The notes below the pieces were generated by a model. The model saw only the letters and a list, made by a program, of their open reading frames with translations, was not told where the DNA came from and made no database searches. Made by a program: the position numbers and the translations under genes. A stretch of 64,000 nucleotides of DNA from CBDCCT01 sp965214995 (GTDB lineage Bacteria; Deinococcota; Deinococci; Deinococcales; Trueperaceae), in the NCBI GenBank assembly GCA_965214995.1, contig CBDCCT010000002.1, positions 124,001 to 188,000 of the forward strand. The letters are read 5' to 3'. Below, in pieces: positions 1 through 11,189 of this stretch (position 1 is its first letter; every line of letters begins with the position of its first letter).

Positions 1-6
1 GAAACG

Positions 7-2691
7 ATGTCAGCCAATGTGCAAGAGGGTGAACAGGGAGGGGTACAATCAATGGCTGGACATGATGTCGAAGAAGGCGCTTTGGCCGTGGAAGGGAATG
101 ACGACATGGACACAGCTGACAGCAGCGCTCCTGATGCCCCTGCTGAAAATGTAATAGGGAGCACAGGCGTCGACCAAGAAATGCAAGAGAATGATGAGAA
201 TGAAGGTAGGAATCTCGAAGATGAAGCGATGAGAGATGTTGAACAGACTAATGAGCCTCCAAACGATACCATTGCCTCGGACGGCAGCAATCCTGCAGAC
301 GCTCCAAGTGCTGAAGTAGCTCCAACTGATGAAGTAGCTCCAACCGATGAAGCAGCTCCAAGTGCAACAATCCAAAGAGGCACCAGCACCAGCACCAGCA
401 CACAAACAAATGCCGAGGATAGCCAAGGTCAATCCACATCTGCATCTCCGCAAGCTGCTGAAAACGCACGGCTGCGTGACCAGCTTCGGCGCATGCGAGC
501 GGAGCTTGACCGTGTCAATGAAGAAAACCTCAGACAGAACACCGAGGTGAGCCGGATGCGCAAGAAGAGCCTTGACCTTGCACAGCGCGATGCCGTCCTT
601 CTCAGCGAACAACAGGAGACTGCCAGACAGCTGCAGGACACGATACAGTCGCTGAAAGACGACAAGCAGAAGCAAGCGAGCCAGATTGCGACGCTGCAGC
701 AGAGTTTCGGCGAGCGCGACGGCGCAGTGCAGACGGAGAAGAAACGAGCCAGGGGTCTGGAAGCGGAAGTGAGGGAGTTGAAGAGGCTTCTCGAAGCCGA
801 GAAGAAGCATGTCAAGGCCGCTGATCGTCAAGTCTACTTGGAGAGAAATGAGGTAAATAGATGCCGGGAATCGCTCTCGGGCAAGGACAGGCAGCTTGAG
901 GAGCAGCGAGTAGTAATCTCTGAGCAGGCTAAACGGGTACAAGACCTAACGAAGAAATCCGACAACCATGACGAGCTAGAGAGAAACGTCTCGCTCCTCC
1001 GAGAGGAGTTTGCGGAACTGAACGTGTCGATAGAGGAGGTCTTTGCTGTCGTGATGAATGATGATGCCATCAAGATTGAAATCGTGCAAAAGCTGCGTCA
1101 CTGCGAAGACAACCACGAAGGACTTGAGATGATGCTCAACAGCCCAACGTTCAATGAAGTCTTCGCTCCCGACGAAGAATCAACCAGCGATCCCACCACT
1201 CCAACAAAAGCAGACATGTCGTCAGCGTCTGCGCCTGGTCCTTCGCGGCATTCTGAATCTCCCGATTCTGTAAAAACACGTGAGCCATCATCGCCAGGCC
1301 CTAGACGCATAGGTAAAGTCGTGGACAAAGGAACCAGCACGAACCCAGATTCGGAAACAGTCAGTCGACAATCCTCTAGCAAGTATGCAGACAGAGGATC
1401 AGACGCAAGCTCAGACGTGGAAGGGACTGCTGCCAGGCCTTCCAAGAACTACGCTGACAAGTCCACCGCCACTCAAAATATGCCAGGGTATCAACGTAGC
1501 AGTGTAGTTGATGACATCGCCAGCCCAAGCACCACGCCAGACGACGGGTCAGAATCCACATCTGTTCTCGAGCATTATGAAGAAGACCCGACCCGACCCG
1601 GGCTGGTACCGTTGCCAAAAGGTACTTCCCTCGCCAACGCCAAACTTCCAAAACCGCGAGAGGGATATGCCCATGCTGAGACGCAAGCCGGCATGCCATT
1701 ACCAAGGACGAAGGATGCCACAGCGCAGACAGTGCAACCAATGCAACCAGAAAAGAAAAGGTTGCTAGCAGACAACTGGGATCCAAGCACAGAACCAAGA
1801 CTGACGGACGAAGCGAAGGGATGGATGAGTCTCAGCGGACAGCTGCTTGTGAGCGGCGCGTATACCCGTCAGGTTGAGTTGAAGAGGATGACCAGGGAGA
1901 GCGAGAGGGAGAGAATCGAAGAGGAAAAGAAAGCGGTGGAGGCAAAGGAAGAGGAAAAGAGAGCTGAGAGAGAGAGGATAAGAGCGAAGAAGGAAGAGAA
2001 GAAGGCACAGCTGACAAAGGAGGACATACTAGACCATCTCGGCATAAAGCCGAACAAGAAGTATCCCCCCTTCATGTATGGTGAAGAAATTGAAGAGGGA
2101 TTCAGGAGAAGGGAAAGAGGGAATGTTGGCAAGGGCAAGGGCAAGGCCCTACAAGCTAACGATGATGAACTCGTGGATACTCTCGAAGAGGGCAAGAACG
2201 GAGAATGTGAATGGCTCGACTTACCAGAAAGCACAGATGCAGGCACTCAAACTTTTCAAGCTGCTAGCAAGCCGAACTCCATTCGGACAGCCGACACATC
2301 AACTGCCTACAAGTCGACTTCCAAAAGTACACAAACAGATGGCCTTGCTGTCGTCTATCCACCACAAAAACGATCTTGGTTCGCCACGCCAAGTCTTCTC
2401 CCAAGCGGCAGGAAAGTGCTGTTCACGTATGCCCTGCCTCTGATGTTTGCATTTACCGTCATGCTGCTGGCATTGGCACTGGCGCATTCATACGATGCAT
2501 TCGCCCTGCGCTATGAGCGTGCGGACTGGCTCGCTGCAGACGAGGCGGCGCGCCAGCGGGTCGTGGAGGCTCGCTATGGGACTGTCCCTGGCTGGGGATT
2601 CGATTGGGGGTCGATGCCGATGGGGGCAAAGATAAAGGCGGCGCTGGAGACGTGGAGCGGGTATGATGAGGTTAGGGGGAGACTGGTGTAA
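7..2691 (+). CDS. Large coiled-coil protein with C-terminal membrane anchor, unknown function
   Basis: This is a single open frame of 894 residues. I do not recognise the family. The first 150 residues are acidic and low in complexity. A long charged heptad-like region (about residues 150-375) looks like a coiled coil. It is followed by a Ser/Pro/Thr-rich linker, a second highly charged Glu/Lys/Arg helix (about 625-680), and one hydrophobic segment at about 804-829 with a 65-residue tail. This layout suggests a tail-anchored membrane protein exposing a rod to the cytosol or nucleoplasm. Short TQT motifs occur at residues 132-134, 747-749 and 775-777; the last sits in KSTQTD, which matches the known LC8 dynein-light-chain ligand pattern. 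The ATG lies six bases from the window edge, so an upstream exon cannot be excluded. The codons and length make it a real gene; its role is inferred only from layout. Confidence 0.8.
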   Translation: MSANVQEGEQGGVQSMAGHDVEEGALAVEGNDDMDTADSSAPDAPAENVIGSTGVDQEMQENDENEGRNLEDEAMRDVEQTNEPPNDTIASDGSNPADAPSAEVAPTDEVAPTDEAAPSATIQRGTSTSTSTQTNAEDSQGQSTSASPQAAENARLRDQLRRMRAELDRVNEENLRQNTEVSRMRKKSLDLAQRDAVLLSEQQETARQLQDTIQSLKDDKQKQASQIATLQQSFGERDGAVQTEKKRARGLEAEVRELKRLLEAEKKHVKAADRQVYLERNEVNRCRESLSGKDRQLEEQRVVISEQAKRVQDLTKKSDNHDELERNVSLLREEFAELNVSIEEVFAVVMNDDAIKIEIVQKLRHCEDNHEGLEMMLNSPTFNEVFAPDEESTSDPTTPTKADMSSASAPGPSRHSESPDSVKTREPSSPGPRRIGKVVDKGTSTNPDSETVSRQSSSKYADRGSDASSDVEGTAARPSKNYADKSTATQNMPGYQRSSVVDDIASPSTTPDDGSESTSVLEHYEEDPTRPGLVPLPKGTSLANAKLPKPREGYAHAETQAGMPLPRTKDATAQTVQPMQPEKKRLLADNWDPSTEPRLTDEAKGWMSLSGQLLVSGAYTRQVELKRMTRESERERIEEEKKAVEAKEEEKRAERERIRAKKEEKKAQLTKEDILDHLGIKPNKKYPPFMYGEEIEEGFRRRERGNVGKGKGKALQANDDELVDTLEEGKNGECEWLDLPESTDAGTQTFQAASKPNSIRTADTSTAYKSTSKSTQTDGLAVVYPPQKRSWFATPSLLPSGRKVLFTYALPLMFAFTVMLLALALAHSYDAFALRYERADWLAADEAARQRVVEARYGTVPGWGFDWGSMPMGAKIKAALETWSGYDEVRGRLV

Positions 2692-4182
<1,491 letters not shown>

Positions 4183-4719
4183 TCAACATGAGATCAAAAT
4201 AAGAAAAAGTAGGCCGGCATGTACACATAACCCTTGCAGTCCAACAGCATGACCCTGGTCCACGGATGCTATGGCATTCCACAGTAAAGATCCAAGTTCT
4301 GTTGAAGATGATAGGTCTCCATGGAAATAATATATTCCCGAAATTTTCGGCTGTACGGAGTAGGTAGGTAACCCTATAAGCATCCATTCCAGAAGTACCC
4401 AGCCTGCAGGAAGTTTAGACCCATACCAGAAAGACAGGGAAGTTCTCCTCTCCAAGTGGTGACCATGGATCATTAAGTGTTGTCCAGGATAATCATCAAG
4501 TGGTGAATCTTCAGGTACGCTTATTTGGAGTGCTTGCCAGTGAATTAAAATCAGGCTCTCATGGACGTCCGGAGAATCAACACCAGAGGTAATTGCGTTA
4601 GAAAGCCCAAAGGTGCCATAAATACTGGTGGATACCGCGCATCCATAATCAGAGTTCCTCAGACGGCTGGTCTCTCCTCGAATACATCTGAGTAGCCAAG
4701 TTCCGCCTTCAAAAGAAAA
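4183..4719 (-). CDS. C-terminal exon of an unrecognised protein (5' part unresolved)
   Basis: An open frame of 179 codons runs on the minus strand from an AAG acceptor at 4720 to a TGA at 4183. A plausible branch site (AAACTAATAC) lies about 15-20 bases before the acceptor. The residue mix looks like a folded protein: aromatic and Gly-rich with several Trp and His (for example EDSPLDDYPG and FWYGSKLPAGW) and a hydrophobic C-terminal end. I do not recognise the family. One or more upstream exons should lie between about 4720 and 5300, and an ATG at 4853 is in reach, but no join was convincing. The nearest same-strand gene upstream ends at 5327. It could be a real gene or a decayed one. One TACGGAGTA motif copy lies inside this frame at 4354. 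Confidence 0.4.
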   Translation of the reverse strand, partial: FSFEGGTWLLRCIRGETSRLRNSDYGCAVSTSIYGTFGLSNAITSGVDSPDVHESLILIHWQALQISVPEDSPLDDYPGQHLMIHGHHLERRTSLSFWYGSKLPAGWVLLEWMLIGLPTYSVQPKISGIYYFHGDLSSSTELGSLLWNAIASVDQGHAVGLQGLCVHAGLLFLILISC

Positions 4720-5326
4720 CTTCCCGGTTTTTGCCGTATTAGTTTAAGATCCCATTTGGAAAGCAGGTCCATTTGCAATAATTCATCAATTGTGAGTGAT
4801 CCCGACGAAAGTCCCGATGAACGCAAATAGTACACATGGTCCAGAAAACTCATCCAAAGGAAAAAAGGACTTCAGCAAAGCAGACCAATACAAAACGGCC
4901 CAACATGAGCCAAAAAGGAGTAGTCTTCTGCGTGTAGGCACAGAGTATTGCCAAACCTCGATTAAAGAGCCTACAGCGAACTGAGAGACACAGAGAAAAA
5001 GAGAACCATGTCCAGAAAGTTGAAATCCGAACGTAAAGAGCCTAAGGACGCCGACGTGCTATATTTGGCTGTGGTGGCTGTTGATATGCTATCGATACAA
5101 GTATCATCAGCTACAGGATGCTTTGTGGCACTTCTTGCTATTCGACAGCTTTGTTGACATGAAATAAAAAGAGAAAATTTAAAATAAACCATAGGAGAAC
5201 CGTTTCTTATAACTTTCAACAAACGCACATCTTGCAGTAAAGAACAAGAAACAGGGTGTAGCAGAGGGCAGAACTTACGACGGCCATTATCATAAAAGGG
5301 CGGGGGATTACTAGAGCACAGCTTAT
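4720..5326. other. Unresolved stretch upstream of the partial gene
   Basis: It probably holds the missing 5' exon(s) of the gene ending at 4183 and the 3' untranslated region of the gene ending at 5327. I could not fix exon borders, and I saw no other feature. Confidence 0.3.
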
Positions 5327-6286
5327 TTAGTAAACGGCCATATTGTGCCAATTCAGTCCACGGTACCTTGATCCCTGTGTGTAAACTGCCTCACGCATGG
5401 GTTGATTCGTAGGGTAATGATGGTGCGGTCCTCCATTTCTTTGAACGCCCCGTAAATCTCCACGAGGATCACCCCGAGGATCAGCACGGGGGTCACCACG
5501 AAGGTCACCGCGCGGATCGCCATGCCCAACTGTCTGAGGCTGGTAATACTCAACTGGTTCAGGGTAAGAATAAGAAGGTTGAGGTGGCCCGCGAGGTGGC
5601 TGCGGATTGCCCATGTTCGGGTGGCCATATCCAGAGTTCACGGACGAATGTCCTCCAGGGTAAGGATATCCTTGGGGAGGCGGTGTGCCATGAGATCCAG
5701 GACCAGGATAATTCGGCGAAGGCTCAAAACGTGGATTTGGGTGACGATACTCGGGTTGGCGATCGCTATGAATGGGATTACCCATTTCCGGGGGCGCTGG
5801 ATGGTAATGTATCGGATGTCCTCCAGGAGGAGGTCCGTGATGCTGACGGTTGATATGTATGTCTGAATCAACATAACGGCGCAATAGTTGATCAGCATCA
5901 TCAGCAATACGTTCGCGGGTGTCAGCTTGTTGGTTATCTACTTCCATTCGCCATCTTTCGGTATCCTTTCTAAGACTCTCAACCATGTTCTGATGGCATC
6001 GTTAGCTACGCCGTTAAGATCGATCACCTTTCCGTTGTGAGAACTGACCGATGTGAGCCCACGATATGCGGTAATCCAGTATCCACGGACATCCTGTCAA
6101 AGTTAGAGAATCTCTGTGAAGATGCCCAGTAATCCCATGACTGACTTTCATGTCGCCTTCTCCAATCCCAGGTCTTACCAGGGCATCGGGGCCCAGATAA
6201 CGCTGGATATCAGCAGTGATTACCTCCCGCGCTATTCCTTCTCCAGGTTGGAACCATTTCCTTATGATTGGACCTTGGTGAGACAT
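5327..6286 (-). CDS. Proline-rich RfeG-like putative transcription factor
   Basis: Three exons (6286-6146, 6093-6049, 5989-5327) join in phase to give 282 residues; the introns are 52 and 59 bases. The N-terminal 90 residues form a conserved-looking block with the motifs IRKWFQPGEGI, ITADIQRYLGPDALVRPG, GYWITAYRGLTS and a following helix with DTERW. From memory this resembles fungal proteins annotated as putative transcription factor RfeG; I cannot confirm that without a search. The rest is low-complexity Pro/Gly/His/Tyr-rich sequence with a DPRGD/DLRGD repeat (about residues 230-255) that contains several RGD triplets. There is no signal peptide or membrane segment, so a nuclear or cytosolic place is likely. 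The start is the first ATG of the conserved block. The gene structure is well supported; the functional name is tentative. Confidence 0.7.
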
Positions 6287-8205
6287 GGTGCCAGTAACTC
6301 AAATCCGGGCAGGTACAAAAAGAGCCAACAAACCACAGTGGAAAATTGATGTACAAGAGGGTACCAGAGTAAAGCAACAACTAGCTAGACTATCCTCGGC
6401 CGTGCGTATTGGTCCTATTCAACGGTTTTTTTTTTTTTTGAATTGAAGGCCAATGACAGATAATAAGAATGAAACGGAGGGAACTCCAATGACCGGATGG
6501 GTTCCTTTCCTGTCGGGTGAAATGGCAAGCAAGTGAGAGAGAACCTCTTGGTGAGTACCAATAACAGCGAAGGTGGTCCACTTCCTGCTACAATCCAGTC
6601 AATTATGGTGAGCCTAACCTTTACCGATATGGGTAGAAAAGGTAAAATGACGCTATAGTGGTGTTATTGATGATAGAAACGAAAATCCAGAGAAGCAACA
6701 AGAAAGGATGGAGGGGCCTGCAGACTCTGACGCCTTGAACCAGCGGCTATTAGGACTCTTAGCGCTGGCGTCCGGACTAACACTCGGGCCGTAGTCAATG
6801 AGAACAGTGCCAGACAACAACTTCCTTGTAGCCCCAAGGATAAGAGAATCCAGTTCCGGCAAGAGGCGATATTCTCCCTTTGAGGTTTCAGATTTTCAAA
6901 CGCTATGTAAGAAGAACAAGTCTCAAATGCATCAAGAGAAAAAGTATCTCAACAATGATTCCAGAGACAGATCTATCAGCTGTGCGAGTGGCTGTTTCCT
7001 GGTATCAATTGTAGGATGCTTAGAAGTGTTGCCGACCGAGTGTCCAGTGGCCCAATGGTCGGGTGAGACAGCAGGAACAGTCAATGCTAACAACCGTAAT
7101 GATCAAAGTTGTGATCAAGGCTATTACTACAACAGGCTGTTCACTCAGAAATTGGCAGGAGTAAGTTTATTTTGGAGAAGAAAAGAAGAGAAGGGGAGAA
7201 GGGGAAGAGAAGAGTGGGAAAAGAGGAAGAGTCTTGCCAAGAGAATGGTGATTCAAACCAATTGGCGGGTGCGATTTGCGGGTGTCCAGTAATTCGACTC
7301 CAGCTGGCGGCACATGACAGCCCAAGAGGCAAAGCTCCTCTGCGCCAATCAAAAAATTATCATTTATGGTACAAATCCACTGTCCTTTCAACGTCACTTT
7401 TGTCTGTGACTGACACAGTCAAGCTACCAACGTTGGCACTGGGTGACTATCAATCAGGCAGCAGTCCCGCAGGTGAAGCTTAAAGCTCACGACTCTCTGG
7501 ATACTTGAAGCTATTCCTCTATTTATCATTGGAGAGCTTCTCCCGGCTTCTCACTTACGTTGTTATCGTCCCTTGATCTTCTCAGCAAGTAGCAGCTGCA
7601 AATCACGATAATTCTTATTAGCTTGCTGTGTAAGCCAGTAGTACAGTCCTAAGTTTCTAACGTTGTTTACTGAACAGGAAGCCGTTTGCGTTCTGTTCGA
7701 AAGGTATAGTAAGGTAGTCCTTCACCGAACCCAAAGTTCGATTCCATATTCAGACCTACAGAAATATAATAAAACAAGTCGGGTGTAGTTAGAGTGACTG
7801 AGAATATTAGTATTCATACTGCTTAATATTCTTACTACTCCATGCCTGAGTGAAAGCGGTTGGTGCTGCTCACTTATCAGTCTTCATCGTGAGACAGAAT
7901 GTGACAAAGAATGAAATAACCAGCTCTATACATCACTATTTCACGCTTATAGATTGATTTTGTTATGTATGCAGATAAATAGCTGTGCCAAAATAACCCG
8001 CGTTTCCAAGATTCCTTACGAAAAGGCTCGTACCATGCGTGGAGCCTGAGATGGTACCTAAGCTTGCATCCTTAATAATATTGTTCTTCGATGGCCTAGT
8101 AGGTTTGTTCTCGATAATTACAACAGATCCCCGGTCGTGCAGTCTCTTTGATAGCACTCCTTAATCAGAATAGGTAAAAGTAAGCCATTCGATAGGTTTC
8201 CGATG
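6287..8205. other. Intergenic stretch, no gene supported
   Basis: It contains a run of about 15 T (near 6426-6440) and purine-rich sequence at 7170-7235. The part next to 6287 is probably the leader and promoter of the RfeG-like gene. Short open frames on both strands show no family features. Confidence 0.4.
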
Positions 8206-10006
8206 CTATTCTATCGGGAAGACACCAATGGCGGTTTCTTTTAAGCGTCTGTTAAAATTATCCAAGTCAGGTTCGTCATCGTTCCAAAGATATGAAAAAA
8301 AATTGTTCATTGTAATGCATATCCCGTTATTGCTGGGACTAAGTTCCCAGCAATACGCTGAATAGCCTGCTTCCGTGAGCCTCATAGGACCGTGAAGGGT
8401 CAACCTCTTCAAATTTTTCAAATTCAAAAGTGATGTCCAAACAAAGTCTGTTAACCTTCCTCCATCGTCGTAGCAAAATTGAAGCCAAAGGTACTCAAGC
8501 CTTGTCAATTCTCTACAGATTGACATCATATATGTATCGCTCAGCGAGAAAGATGCTCCTCGAAGTTCCAGAATGCGTAGATTTTTCAGCCGTATAATCC
8601 CCTCTATTGTTTTTGACGCAGGATTGTCTTCGTGGAAGCCTCCGAGTATTATGCTTAGCTCTTCTAGCGTTGACGCACATGCTAAATCACGACAAACTAG
8701 ATTTACGAGTCCTGGCCTCATTGAAATGACATTTAAAACACGCATCGACGATGGAAGGTTAGAGAGTATGCAAATCAAGCCTTCAACATTAAAATGACAG
8801 GCAGATAGTCTAAGCGTGTGAAGCTTTTTACAGCTTGAAAGCCACCTCATAACTTTTTCCGAGTACTTGCGAGCGTTTATCCTCATGCAAAGGATTTTCA
8901 ACTTTGTTAAATAAGAAATGAACTCAACAAGGTCACTAAGGTCAGGCTTCATGTCTAGCGTAAGCTGTTCTAAAGAGCCCTTTTGTGTCACAAGGCTCTT
9001 CAATACATGGGTATCTTCGCTATGATTCGCCCAATAGTTGAATTTAACTAATGAATTAGGACGCAAAGCTTTAACGAATCTACCGAGGTGCTGGCCATCT
9101 TCTCCGTTCACGTCTACGGGAAAGTCGCTGACACCATTTCATTAGCTTCACTAGCATGGAGCAGTTGGCAGCAGTACGAACCGAGTACCAATACTCAGCG
9201 ATTCGAGCAAGGGAAACTTCTCGCATATTGCGACATCAGCCTCCTTAACTTGAACAATTTCTATGAGCTCAAGCGAGCGTAAACCTGGAAATTGTATAGA
9301 TGGACAGGCGGAGAAAATAGCTGACGATTGTCAGCCAAGTTTCGCTATGTATACGCGAAAGTTCGCCTGGTCTAATACCGTCAACTACTGAACCAACAAT
9401 CAGTTGCCACTTTCGAGGTAGTCTTAATGTGCGACAGCGCTTTGGAAAAGGTTTATACTTTATGCGCTTTCGCAACGAAAGTGCTATTTTTGGTGTTGAA
9501 TAGCAAAAGTTGTAGCTGTTGAATAGCTGACTTCAGACGCGACGTAAGCTAAAATAAATTTGGAAGAAGCGAAAGACCTCACTTGGATAGTGTATTAAGA
9601 TCGTCTACATCTACGTAGCGTAACGTATCCCTGAGGAGGCTGAAGTCGAGAGAAAGTATGTAATCTGTGTATGGGAAAATCGACTTCTTGTTTGAAGCTA
9701 GTATTAGTGACCGCCAATATACTGATATCTTTTTCATCTCTTTCAGATCTGTACTTCTATACGCAAGACGTGGATGTGGATCACTGGTTCTGTTATGAAG
9801 ATTAGCTGATACTCCGGCTGTTACATTCTATCAATGAAATATACAACAGTGGCTTCGAACCATAAAGCTTACCCATATAATAGACGGACGGCTCGTATTC
9901 CGATACATCTGCTGGCCTGAAGGCATGAAAATAGTGTATTGAAGTCATGTTCATCGCTAAGTTTTATAAGTATTTTATCAATTATTTCTCTTGGAAGGTA
10001 ATTCAT
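8206..10006 (-). CDS. F-box/leucine-rich-repeat protein, copy A
   Basis: Five exons (10006-9873, 9789-9583, 9515-9355, 9284-9182, 9127-8206) close in phase to 508 residues. The N-terminus (about residues 1-44) is an F-box: YLPREIIDKIL, then HDFNTLFSCLQASR and RAVRLLYG. A conserved patch follows (YWRSLIL, PYTDYILSLDF), then a long run of irregular leucine-rich repeats from about residue 150 to the end, with LRPNSLVKF, LKILCMRI, LEELSIILGG and LRILELRG. F-box proteins of this fungal type bind Skp1 and present substrates to SCF ubiquitin ligases through the repeats; the substrate is unknown. The copy at 11190-13063 is a paralogue with introns at the same places. The fourth intron uses a weak GTTCGT donor. 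I chose it because it alone keeps the phase and the alignment to copy B. The ATG is directly before the F-box. Confidence 0.8.
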
Positions 10007-11189
10007 CTTGGTGAATCACAACGGACTGGTAAGCGGCTGTGGTCTGAGCTATTTGTAGTCTGATACTTGTTAGTACCCATAGCTTCAGGTGCTATGTACA
10101 GGAAGCCTTAGGCTACAGGATCGATCCAAGGGCAGCTAGGTCTCTAGATCGTAGGCTGAAGCTGTAAGAGCAGAGCATGGAACATGGCTTAGCTATGCGA
10201 TGGATCCTTGGGTTGTATGTGAAACAACCTTACTTACTCGTACATTCGAGTAATCGTAGCTTGGACGCGTATCATATCATTCTTTGCCGGTAGTTCAACC
10301 GGCTACTGGCTCGAGTCTTTTGCAGTCCGAAGGAGTTCAGCCTCATTTACAACCATCTCCAGCTATTTTAGAAATATTCGAAATCAGATTGTGATGCTAG
10401 TAGTGGGAGGCTGCTTCTTTACAATATATGTGTAGTTTTCAGAGCTTCACAAATTTTAGGCCCGTTCACTTATGGGACCTTTGATTGAATGATGCTTTGG
10501 AATTATTGCTCTCAACCCAATGAGATAAAAGGCGGCTAGCCATTCTTGATCTCGTCTTGAGTGGTAATAATACATAACAGTGTTCCAAAAATTGCCCCCT
10601 TAATACATGTATCAACTCTCCAGCCTTAACTTAATATGTTTGCGACTCAAGTCTGCTCATTGCCTACAAGAATATCGATGGTATCAACCTAGGACCATTA
10701 CTATAGTTGCTGTTGCGCGAAAGCTTTCATAGAGCTACACTCCCCCATTCATTAGATAGATTTAATTGAACTTTTAAGTAATTTACCAATTTACCCTCTA
10801 AATCACCCTTAAGATTCTATTCACAGGTTTGTTATAATTAAGATATCTCTCTTAAGCTTTTAATCTTTATTATTATTTAAAAGCAGTCATATACAAGAAA
10901 AGTAATGGAAAGAAACTTAAAGTCTTACGGTCTCCGGGAGAAAGGTTTAATTGGGGATTGAATAGTCGCGCATATTCACCACTCTACTATCGTGAAGTTG
11001 ATGGTAAAAATGGTGAAGCACATAATCTACACCAACAGGGATCAATTAACAATATCATTACCATTACCTTGGCGGATTTTTATTCTCCTTCGTCTGCTAA
11101 GCTTTGCTCAAACTAGCTGATTTAAATGCCTTATCTTCGGTATATCGTAAATATTTGTACTATTTTGACCGTGCCAAACTAGCTTCTTA
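10007..11189. other. Spacer between the two F-box paralogues
   Basis: No gene is supported. The part at about 10030-10230 is rich in CTAG and AGGCT words and reads like a short decayed mobile-element end, but I found no second copy or terminal repeats. The stretch 10740-10900 is AT-rich. Confidence 0.35.

Noticed and set aside
49..942. 297-codon open frame antisense to the first gene
   Set aside because: It lies fully within the coiled-coil gene on the opposite strand, has a non-protein-like composition, and shows no domain.
7730..7750. GTTCGATTCC word resembling a tRNA T-loop
   Set aside because: The flanks cannot form the T stem and no anticodon arm or acceptor stem is present.
9114..9188. 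Alternative intron (GTACTC donor) in F-box copy A
   Set aside because: It keeps phase, but breaks the alignment with copy B. The GTTCGT donor at 9181 gives the matching position and phase.
10030..10230. Possible mobile-element remnant between F-box genes
   Set aside because: Word composition is suggestive but there is no terminal repeat, target duplication or second copy in the window.
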